This document shows, piece after piece, positions 1-9,820 of a stretch of DNA of 64,000 bases. The notes under the pieces were generated by a model that was given only the letters and a program-made list of their open reading frames with translations, had not been told where the DNA came from and made no database searches. The first letter of the stretch is position 1, and each line of letters begins with the position of its first letter. The position numbers and the translations under genes are program-made. Origin of the DNA: Caenorhabditis remanei (lineage: Eukaryota > Nematoda > Chromadorea > Rhabditida > Rhabditidae); contig NC_071333.1 of assembly GCF_010183535.1 (NCBI RefSeq), forward strand, positions 4,586,587-4,650,586, given 5' to 3'.

Positions 1-599
1 TAAGAGAATAGAAACTCGTAAAGTAACCATAGATTTCAATCAACCGGCAAAAACTGAGATGCGAAATGCGAAATTTGAAATGAACTTCCACAGAAAAATG
101 GGAACGCAGGGAGTGTATATAACTCACGCAGTTGAAAGGTGCGGAAATTCCTGGGCAGATGTTATTTATGTATTCCAGATGTGTCCTAGAGTTTCTCGTG
201 CAGGAACATTTTGTATGTTATGGTCGAAAATCCTAAAGTTCATAATCTTCTGAGCGCTACTGTATATTGACTTTGTGAACAATAATTTTGAAAATTAAAA
301 ACACCTGAACAACAACATATTTTTCTTCATGATGCTCATTTATTACATCTGCAAGAAAGCACGTGGAGACAATGTGCAGATTATGAAATATATTTTTTGA
401 CTCATGACCTAGGACACTATTTAGTGACAAAGTGAAACAGGTACATCTTCAAGCGCAAAATGAGACAAAAAGCTAGTTGAAGCATGGATCTTATTTGTTT
501 TGTCGGATTCTGTCAATGAATAATCTAGTAGGAAAAGAAACAGCAGGAAATTCGCGGCTATGCCGCGATTTTCGGGATTATTTGAATTCCCTCCGAAAT
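1..599. other. no recognisable gene
   Basis: Short open frames exist here but none has splice sites, codon pattern or similarity that I can support. AT-rich sequence; nothing further seen. Confidence 0.4.
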
Positions 600-890
600 T
601 CAAAACTTTTTTCAAGAAGTTTCTAGAATTTTCTGGAATTTCTGCATTCTAGAATCGGAAATATTTCTGGAAGATTCGGGAAGTTTCTAGAAAATTCAGG
701 AAAAATCTAGAAACTTCCGAACCTTCTGGAATCTTTTGGAAGGCTCTGGAAAAGTCAGTCTGGAATTTTCTTGACGGTTCTTTTAATTTCTTAAACTTCC
801 TAGAACTTTCAAGATGTATCTGGATGTTTTTAGAAGTTTTTAGAAGTTTCTGGAACATTCTGGAAACTTTTGGAAATTTCTGGATGTTGC
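600..890. repeat. degenerate TTCnnGAA array (heat-shock-element-like)
   Basis: The segment is a run of degenerate units built from TTCTGGAA, TTCTAGAA and GAAnnTTC blocks at about 10-20 bp spacing. Inverted nGAAn/nTTCn blocks are the consensus of heat shock elements bound by HSF1. In C. elegans, Helitron-carried repeats of this kind are known to spread HSF1 sites. Whether this copy is Helitron-derived cannot be seen: no clear Helitron ends were found. Confidence 0.6.
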
Positions 891-1039
891 GGCCAAACTG
901 GCTCAAATTTTTCGGAGTATTGTCAATGGAAAATCTGCAAAGTGTCCCAAGGAAATGTACGGGACTATAGAGTTTACAAATTTATCAACGTACTCGCTCA
1001 GTGGGGTTCTGTACCTTCCAAGATATTCAGGTTCGACTG

Positions 1040-1215
1040 TAAATGTTCAAAACTCTGGAACTACCGTAATCCTACAGTAACCGGCCAAACTTTTTTTGGG
1101 TGTCATACTGAGGGGTCAAGGTTGTTACCACCTCAATCTGGTCTTCCCTCGTTCTGTTTGGAACCCTTTTTTCATTTTTTGGGTTACGGTAGCTACAGTA
1201 ATCCTACAGTAATCT
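1040..1215. repeat. TACAGTAATCC-type dispersed repeat
   Basis: Copies of CTACAGTAATCC and CTACAGTAACC, plus GGTAGCTACAGTAATCC near 1190, flank a segment with TTTTTTTGGGTGTCA. TACAGTAA-containing repeats are abundant in Caenorhabditis genomes. No gene is visible between 891 and 2780; open frames there look like noise. Confidence 0.45.
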
Positions 1216-2782
1216 GACACCCAGGGTCCAAAAAATTGAAGCGCTCGGAGGTTCATGGTTATACCCCCAAACATCTTTTGAAACGGTTCAGAAAGAAAAA
1301 AGTTATTCAGGGAGAAGCGTCGGACACACACACAGAACTATTCCATTAGTAGGCAGAAGATTGTATGTGTTCGGCTTATCTGAAAAAGGTACACTGTTTA
1401 CCTAAACTACTTTTTCTGCTCAATATTTTCTACAATTGTTATGAAAACGGTATCAACAACATGGCAAAGATACTAGACGCTGTTGAGGAGTACTGAGTAT
1501 TTAGTTTTAAATAAAGTTTATGTGAAATAATGTTAATGATTTCACAAAAGAGTTCCTGTATTTTTTGAAAATAACAATGGGTTTCTCCATTTTTCCAAAT
1601 TCCCAACGTCCATATTCTAACATCAATTAGATAGTCTCCTTCATATTTCTCCATTTTTCTATCCGTCGTTTTCTCCCTACGTGCTCTGCATTGAGATGGA
1701 TATGTCTTATATTACACTGAAAAAGATAGGAAATGACTCCCGGGAAGATATTTTTAATGGGTTCCAAGGTTCGTTGGCGTCGGGGTATGAGAAGTACATT
1801 GAGATGCAGAGAGAATGAAAAGTTTTTTTGGTTTGTCTTCAATTTGGAAGCCTTTTTTCCCAGGTGAGAGACCGTACGACACTAAGAAAAAGGCAGAAAA
1901 GAGAAAAGCTGTTAAGAAAATACGTGACCAAGATGTGGATGTTTCGGAGAACAGTACAAGATATTACAGAACGTATAAATACTCTGAAAAAATAATCAAG
2001 TTTTGAACCAGGTTCTTTGAAATGTTCTTCTAAACGAAAATGCATTTGTTGGAGAGAAGAAATGTGACTGCTGAAAGAGAGTCAGCATTTAGGCGTAATG
2101 CGGGGGCATCCAATTGGGAAACGTCCACTCTATTTACTTTTCCAATTCAGAAAATTCTACAAAACGTCGGATTTAAAAAAACAGTTTTTATAAAATGGAA
2201 GACTGGACAGAAACAGAAAAAAACCTATCAGGGTATCAAAGTGCATTCAGGCAATGAAAAAGGAGGGCAAGATGTTGTTATTATACAGTTTCGTGCTTTT
2301 AAATTTTGGATTTTCGGTATTTCATTTTCAATTTTCATCTTTCTTTTCAATTTTCCTGGAAAAAACGTTAATATTTTTTAATGCGGTCTTCTGGCGATGC
2401 TCCTTCCTTCCAAAAAAAAACCTGGAACTTTTATATTTGACGCAAAACTTTTGCCGACTCTTTTGCTTGGACATTCTCTTCTGGACATCGCTTCCCGATC
2501 ATATTTTTTCACGTTCCCATTTACCATTTGACGAATTTTATTGGTCCTAAACAGTTCGTCTCCGGCATCCCAACAGAGGACTTTATCCGACATTTCTCTT
2601 CTGGTTGTTTTCACGTAACCACCTTGCTTGGTTCTGCTGTCTCCACATTTTGGTTGACTTTTTTTGCAACCTGAAGGTTGAAACTCTCTCTCTCTCTTGA
2701 ATCTACCAATGCTTTTTTTGTGGACCTGTTGACAAAATAAAGAGAAGTCGAAAGCCGTTCGTTTCGTTGTCTCTTCTCTATT

Positions 2783-2990
2783 CCCGTCACATTTTGTCTA
2801 CTTTGTGTCCGCACTTTGAATATTCCCATTTTTACAGTTTCGAGATTTCGCTTTTTTCGTCGTTCTTTTTTTTTTGGTCTATTTTTACCGATTTTTCTGG
2901 TTTTCATTAGGAAAAACTTTTTCTAAACGACAATTTTCAACATTTTTGTTGTATCTTCTCTTTTTCCGTCACATTTTGTCTACTTTTGTG
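2783..2990. repeat. two copies of a CGTCACATTTTGTCTAC motif
   Basis: A block of about 24 bp (CCGTCACATTTTGTCTACTTT) occurs at 2783-2806 and again at 2964-2990, each beside TTCTCT-rich sequence. This is probably a short local duplication. The surrounding 2.6-3.3 kb is low-complexity T- and A-rich DNA without a supported gene. Confidence 0.4.
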
Positions 2991-3795
2991 TAAAACCAGA
3001 AAAACCGGGGAAAATTGACGAAAAAATGACAACGTCAAAAAAAAAAACAAAATCTCGAAGCTGTAAAAATGGGAATTTTCTAAGTGTGGCCATAAAATAA
3101 AGAAAAATAAAACAGCTCATCCGCACAGTAACTGTGATACGACATAGGAACGACGGCGTAGTGGGCGGTTGGTGTTGATGTGAAAGTCATGGATCACGAA
3201 AGTGAGAGAAAAATGACATCAGCTCAACAAAAGACTATAATTCAGGAAGTTTCAAGACGTTCTACATCTTTAGCGACTTAAAATGTTGAAGAAATATGTG
3301 TTGAAACCAGTGAGAAAATTGGTTAATATTCTTTTGATTCTGGCTCAATTAGAAAGTGATCCTCCAGATCTAAAAGTATCTGAAAAAGAAGCAAAAATAT
3401 AAAATAAGGACTCCGTCCGTTTATAGTACTACAATAATAATATATAGTAATATAGTAATATAGTAATACAAAGAAAACAGGTACTTTTCTTGAAATATTT
3501 ATTCAAAACATTAAGTATGGAGGGGAAGGGGGGAGGGGGCAACAATCATAATGCTAGGGAGTTTCCGTACAAAAAAGTTGTCAACTACAAAAATGAAGCT
3601 CTACCTTTGTTCTGTATGGTTTATACATAATTTACTTTGTGGGACAATCAGTAATACCGTAACATTCTCTCAAAGTTAGTCATTTTTAACTATAAAGGGC
3701 AAATTGTATATCTTACTGCACGGTACTGCAGTTAGTCAGCGTATAGAACTCGCTGAGATCTACATTTTGGTATATTTTTCAGCTCATAATATTCG

Positions 3796-3927
3796 CACGG
3801 CATGCTTCTTACAACCGCGCTCCACCGAAATGCCCTTGAAAAATGCCTATTCTTTTTTGCGTTTCTCAGTTTCGCACACAATTTTCTTTGGTTTCGGTTG
3901 AGCGTGGTTGTAAGAAACGTGCCGTGC
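3796..3927. repeat. hairpin-forming inverted repeat inside copy A
   Basis: CACGGCATGCTTCTTACAAC at 3796 pairs with GTTGTAAGAAACGTGCCGTG ending at 3927, with a gap of about 65 bp. It corresponds to the centre of the larger palindrome at 25860-26285 and looks like part of a foldback or MITE element. Confidence 0.6.
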
Positions 3928-3956
3928 TAATGCGCTTATTATAGGTTCGCGAACAC

Positions 3957-4110
3957 ATGCCGGAGGTGTTAAAGGCGCATGGAGCTTTTCGGATGGCTCT
4001 CGTAGTTGGAAGCATGACAAACAGTAGTGAAAACATTCAAATTTTAACTACGAGACCCATCCGAAGAAATTCCATGCACCTTCAACACCCCAGACAAGTG
4101 TTGGCAAACC
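3957..4110. repeat. second inverted repeat (foldback) inside copy A
   Basis: The segment 3957-4018, ending CTCGTAGTT, is the approximate reverse complement of 4047-4110, starting AACTACGAGACCCATCCG. Arms are about 60 bp with a loop of about 28 bp. It is absent from copies B and C, so it is probably a separate small foldback insertion. Confidence 0.55.
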
Positions 4111-6067
4111 GATAACACTACCTTACTACCCTAGGCCCACCCTAGAACATTCTAGACCTAAAATAGTCCAACCTAGATGGTAGAGAAAGGAAAAGGGGGG
4201 GGGGAGGGAGTTAGGATTTAATAAAAATCAAAGTAAACATATCTAAAATTAATATTCCCGAAATGCCGGCGACAAATGACGATTTGGGCGACGAAGAAAA
4301 CGTTGGAGACCAATCAGTGACGACGGAGGGCTGGAGACGGCACATGAACTTCATTACTGTAAATAATTTTTTTTTAATCAGAAAATTGAAAACAAGGAAA
4401 AACACATTCCTACAACCTTAAAAAATTGATAATCAGAAGATTTTTGCGCAGAGAACTGTATCTTTCTGCGTTTGATCCTCAGAGATGATTTCAAATCAGA
4501 ATGCTCACCTTTTCTTCGATTTCTTCTCATACTTTTCACTTTCACTAACTCATTCTCAACCAATTTTTCTCCAATTTTCACATTGTCCTCAACTTTTCTC
4601 GTGGGCCAATCCCTCTCCGTTTCTGCAAATTTAAAAGATTTCGAGTTGCTCAAAATCTTTAGAACTGCTGTGCGCAGAATCAATCAGAGGAGTTTTTAGG
4701 AAGAACTGCTTCTAAAGGCTTACACGTCGTTGTGTTTCTGTCATTTTGGCCAAGTATTCAGGTCTCATCCGTTGACCAGACCAACCTCTCGAAACTCGTA
4801 CCCGATTTGTCAATTTTTCAAGGCTTTATACACATGTTAAGCTTAATTGAGGTTCAGTTTCTAAGTTTTTGTCTTTTAGAACAGGAATAAAAAATTGATC
4901 ATCCGTTTCTCATAAATTCAAAAAATCTGTTTTTCGACAGCTTTAATTGGAAAATGCTGAACAATTTCTTACTTCCGAACTTAATGTGAGTGAAACCACT
5001 TTTGTTGCTCACACCGCCCTATCAACTTGACTCATTGACTCGTCGCGAGCATTTCCGGTTGTTTCTCCAACATGTGTGGTCTCAAAGGTAGAATTTTTGC
5101 CTAGCTTAACCTATGACTACTGGAAAAAAATTTAACCGAAAATTGGAAAAATCGACACTTTTATGCCTAAAAACAAGGCTCAGCGATGTTTTTCTACTTT
5201 GAACTTGCTCGAACTTTTTTTTTATTAAAAATTATTTTATTGTATATGATAGTTTTGAGAGGCATTGCAAAATCAAAACACTTACTCTGTCTCCGAGTCC
5301 TTCTCCAATCTATCCAAAACTTTCAAAACTTCCACATTCATCCACTTTATCGCACACTAATTGGGAAATCTGAAAATTTTATGAGATTAATCACTGAATA
5401 AATACTTGTAAACAAAGAACATACATTAATTTTAAATATGTTGGTTGGCCTGCAATCGGCTAGCCTTTGAATATTAAAAATGGAGGGAAAAATATAATCG
5501 ATACCCTTACATTTCGAAATGATTAATGAATAAAAGGGAAGAGAAGTGGAATGGGAGAAATAGTAAAAGAGACACAGGCGTGTAGAGACCAGACGTTGAG
5601 GTGAGGGAACATGATTGATTGAGAGGGTGCACTGTGAATAAGAGCCAAACGAGCACTGTCGCAGGTCATCGTGTTGATAGCGGTGTGCTGGTCGATAAAA
5701 GAGCGAGAGCAACGGGGAGCGGTTTGGGCGTGCCAAGTATTGCAAACTGAGACGTTGACAGCAGTTAGAGGATAGACGAACAAAATAATACTTTATAAAG
5801 CTAAACTATTGTCTGAACGACAATTTGAAGTCATCTGAAAAGGAAGTGAAAACAATCAAAATATGTATTATGCATAATGCCCGTTCGCATTTTCAAAAAA
5901 TTATGCAGTTGTGGAACAGAACATTAATTCAAAAAAGAGAACTACTTGGAAGAAAAATGTTTTTTGTTGAGTTTCTGGTGCTAACAGTACTGCATTCAAA
6001 TTTTGCTGTTTAGGAAGACCGATCTAGCGTGAAATTGAACCTAGTTTAACAGACATGAAAAAAAAAA

Positions 6068-6838
6068 CAAAACGTCGTATTATTCGCCACCCTGTATTAA
6101 AGATTTTTGTGATGACTCGATGATCGCTGTTCGTTACGTTTTTTCTAAAAGAGTGTTCATCCGTTGTTGAAAATATGAGAAAAACGACAGAAAATAATCA
6201 AAAAAACAACGTTGTGTTCAATTTTTTACAGGAAAACCGTTTTTCCAAAAACTCATCAACATTTTTGAGCTGTGCGTGTTATGAGCTTTTGAAAAAGCAC
6301 CCACAAGATTATTTTCTGTGCAATTAAAGTCTCGTGGCAATATCTACAGCACCCAGCAACCTTCGTTATTGCGGTGAGACTCTAACTGCATGAAACCTTT
6401 TCGTGATTATATTCATTTGAACCGTCCTCAAAAATTGAATTCCAAAATGACCATGAGAACGAAAAAGTGTAGATCCGTTGTTAAAAATATGAGAAAAACG
6501 ACAGAAAATGATCAAAAAACAACGTTGTGTTCAACTTTTTACCGGAAAAACCGTTTTTTCCAAAAACTCATCAACATTTTTGAGCTGTACATGTTATGAG
6601 CTTTTGAAAAAGCACCCACAAGATTATTTTCTAAAACATTTTTAAAAAATGTACAGATTTTTTTTATTTATTTGCTCACTTTTGACGTTTTTTTCAAAAA
6701 TTGAACCAATTTTTACCGATTCTGTTAACTTTCCCCCCCCCCCCCCCCCCCCAAGCTGGATTTCTGTTCAGAAGCGAATAAAAACTAAATTATGTTAAAA
6801 ACGTGTGTTACTATAGTGTCATAGTGAACTCTGGTCAC
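6068..6838 (+). repeat. left terminal inverted repeat
   Basis: Reverse complement of 14208-14665. It runs from CGTCGTATTATTCGCCACCC, through a 20-base C tract (6733-6752), to CTCTGGTCAC. It contains an internal direct duplication: GAAAAACGACAGAAAATxATC occurs near 6178 and again near 6492. The CACCCTGTATT near the end resembles termini of Tc1/mariner-superfamily elements, but this is only a resemblance. Confidence 0.7.
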
Positions 6839-7152
6839 TATAAAAATGATTAATAAATATTGAAAAAATGGATTTATTCATAATATAAGAAAGCTGGAAA
6901 TTGGAAATTTTTATTTTAGTTCTATCTTTTTAGAAAATTCGTAATTTTTATGTAGGAGCCCAGGAAATTCCTCAAAATGAAATTTTCAAGCAAAACTGGG
7001 AGAATCCTGGTCTGTTAGCGTTAAAAATCAAGAAAAAACTAAAAAACGAGAAAATTGCGCCTATCGTGAGATTATTTTTTAAGTTTGATTTTTTTATGTT
7101 ACACATTCTTCTTTTTTTCAATCGTTCATTTATTTAAATTAAAAAAAAACAT

Positions 7153-7296
7153 ATTTTTTGTTGTACAACGGAACAGGCAGGATTGCCAGTTTTGGGGAAT
7201 GTGAGAAAAAAAAAGAAAATACAAATTTTTTGTTGTACAACGGAACAGGCAGGATTGCCAGTTTTGGGGAATGTGAGAAAAAAAAAGAAAATACAA
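7153..7296. repeat. perfect tandem duplication, 2 x 72 bp
   Basis: A 72-bp unit beginning ATTTTTTGTTGTACAACGG is repeated head to tail (7153-7224 and 7225-7296) with almost no differences, implying a recent event. It lies just 3' of the minus-strand gene. Confidence 0.85.
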
Positions 7297-7372
7297 TAAA
7301 AATCACGTGAACTATGAATGAAACAGGAGAAGCACGTATGCCAGAAATGAGTGAAGAATAATCCGTCCTCGT

Positions 7373-9758
7373 CTACTCTTTATGAACTGGTTTCTTCGGA
7401 ATGTGACCCGGAGATATGCCGCTTTTCTTGAGAAATTCAATAATAGACATATGCATCTCTCCTCCGTCTGACATGCTCAAGGATGGAACTTTAGGAGAAA
7501 CGCTGTTAATCCGACAAATTAGTTCTCGGAATGCTGAATAATTGAAACACGTGGGTATGAGGATGGGTTTTTAAACCTACATTGGTGTCCATATTGATCA
7601 AAAAAAAATCGGAAGTTTCTTTCATTCTGTGCAGTCATGATTCCACCTGAGAGCTTTACCAATTTCTTAATTTTTCCTTCTATTTCTGAATAGTCCGGTT
7701 TTGTGATCAGAGGATTGAAGTCGGAAGCATAAAACTCATCCTGAAATGATGAATCAGATATAATGACGCACTGGCAGGAGCGTCACCTTGAATAAATCGA
7801 AAGAGACACTCTTCCTTTCGGCTCCAATCAACTCGCCAGCGTTCATGGTCAACGATGATGCACAAGTAATTTTTCCTAGAATTGTGAAACTAAAAATTTT
7901 ATTCAACAATCTGCCTACCTGTTGATGTTCGACCTATAGTTATGAATCCGTTCGAGCAAAGATTTGGAGGTTTGTGCATCAATTTAGTGATTTCAGTGAA
8001 ATCAAAAATTGTAGAATCGGGCACGACTTCTCCAACAGAATCAATTTTTTCGAGAAGGAATTTACCAAATTCTGAAGTCGTGGATATATGCGAAATTGAT
8101 CAAGAAATGTTACCGATTGGATCTTTAATATCTGCTCCACTAGTTGATTTTGATATTGTTCCAAAATGTGCGTCCACACTCATATGAGTGTGGCCCACAC
8201 TTGGATACACCAAACAGATCTGTATATGAAAATTCATTACACATTCGTGGATTTCGACAGACCTCCTTGATGTGTTTCAGTTTTGTCAATGCGAATCCCA
8301 ATCCTCCAAGAAACATGAACGATTTGTTGTTTCGTGAACTGTCCAGTATTATATACAAAATGGAAGAAATCGATCTGAACTTAGAAATACCATTAAGCAA
8401 TACAGAGACATTATAATTTGAATCATGATGATAAGAGCCTTGCATCATAAAATATTCGACGTTTTTGAACTGGTGCACGCCTGAAATTCAGAATGTTTCA
8501 GTAAATTATTGTTGTTTACCTGTGTTCTCAGCCAACTGAACCGTTGTCAATGTGAGGGGAACTCTATCTAAGTCACTTATGCTTTTAGGTCTGCTTGCCA
8601 ACATTGGAAATTTGGTGTAACGGTTCGCCATAGCATCTGCTAAAAGAACAGAAACATCCGTATCGGAATCCCGAGAGAGTTTTGTCAAGCATTGCACAAT
8701 TACCCTCTGTTGACTGAAAATGGAAGGTGTCTTAACCATAATGTTTCATTTTTACCTGACGAGCACATGATGCATTTTGAGAGTGTTTTCAGCATCCATC
8801 TTTTCCTGTTTGTTCTTTGCCGTTGCAATCATCTCCGGAATTGTGGTGCAGCTTACGCATCGCGTAAGAGAATCTGATTTTCTTTCACGCAGTTTTAAAT
8901 TCATCTTTTTTCTCAATATTGAGATAGGGACTTCTAATGATTCTTTATTGGTGTTTCTGAAAATCAATTCTGTAGTGAGAAAATAATCATTAGAAAACCT
9001 CATTGAAAATTTAGGAGGAAGCATCAACTGGTTCAGAGAGTTGAATTGCACCACTTTTGAAAGATTACAAATTGCGGATGACATTTTTTCAATGGATTTT
9101 TGATACCACGGACGAGAAGTCACGTCTACATACGGGGTCTCCAATGCATTCAACAATCTTAACATGGGTAAAAGTTGAAATTTCGAATTGTAAGACTTTG
9201 AACTAACACATTCAGAGAGAACCCAAAGATTCAACTGAGAAGTTCTCCACATATAGAAACCTCCATATTGCAGGGAGCAAACTGTAATGAGTCATTGGAC
9301 ACTCGTACAAGAGTGGAGATGAATAGTTGACGAGCTTTCCGCTTTCCTTCGGTTCCCATTGAATTGAAAAATTGTAAATAATGAAAACGAGAGCACAAGA
9401 TGTCAACCCTACAAAACTGTAATAAAGTCAAGATGATTATTTGTTTCAGCAACCTTCTAACAAAGAATACACATTTCTTCGGGCAACACTCAGTTCCTAA
9501 GATGTCTTGTGAAGGATAAGAATGTGAAGGCATGCACAAATTCAGGAATTCCTTCTCTGCTGCTTCCAGCCTATCGAATGACTGAAATATAAAACCTGCT
9601 TTTGAACCATCAGTCCCGTACAATCTCTGTCTCCATTGATAGTGATCTCCAAAAACCGAAATTGACTCCGCGTAAAAATAGAAATGCTCTGTGTTAACCT
9701 TGTCGATCGCTTTATAGCGTGGCAACCTCGGGAAAAAGTTGTTGTCGTGTTTTCTCAT
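7373..9758 (-). CDS. transposon-derived protein with DUF7869-like domain (663 aa, 10 exons)
   Basis: Exons on the minus strand: 9758-9454, 9416-9261, 9202-8756, 8713-8520, 8480-8263, 8219-8114, 8071-7919, 7875-7787, 7740-7578 and 7533-7373; all phases match and the stop is TAG. From about residue 295 the order of motifs follows the DUF7869 family of uncharacterised transposon proteins. A CxxC-HH segment comes first (CVSC at ~285, HH at ~320). It is followed by an R-rich helix, a 'VLLADAMANRYTKFP' strand, HHDSNYNVSVLL, LDSSRNNKSFMF, and the hallmark VGHTHMSVDAHFGTIS near residue 490. In the family the third element is usually DNxxRENKN; here the second acidic-rich motif reads DSSRNN, so a key position may be altered. 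A hydrophobic stretch follows residue ~100. Role inferred: DDE/RNase-H-like nuclease of a mobile element. It is divergent from the next gene, 62 bp away. Confidence 0.78.
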
Positions 9759-9820
9759 GTGAACCACGTGTGAAGCACAATCATCAAAAACACTTTATTG
9801 CGAATTGTAGTGTTCTTCGA
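9759..9820. promoter_or_regulatory. compact bidirectional promoter region
   Basis: Only 62 bp separate the two divergent start codons (9758 on minus, 9821 on plus). It contains CACGTG (an E-box-like palindrome) near 9765-9770, just inside and beside the minus-gene start. Either both genes share this promoter or one has an upstream non-coding exon that I cannot see. Confidence 0.4.

Larger units (their letters stand above)
3370..5800. repeat. dispersed 2.3 kb repeat, copy A
   Basis: This segment is related along its length to 25585-27760 (copy B) and 28410-30660 (copy C). All share GAAGCAAxxATATAAAA near the left end, the phrase GTACAAAAAAGTTGTCAACT, a palindromic block, and ATCTAAAATTxATATT near the middle. 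The right third of each holds matching minus-strand exon-like segments. In copy A the exon-2 homologue lies near 4484-4624 and the first-exon start at 5341. Its first exon has a small deletion that shifts the frame, so copy A looks decayed. The copies are imperfect, implying an old family. Confidence 0.7.

Noticed and set aside
59..253. 64-codon open frame near the left edge
   Set aside because: No splice signals, motif or coding pattern; expected by chance in a window this size.
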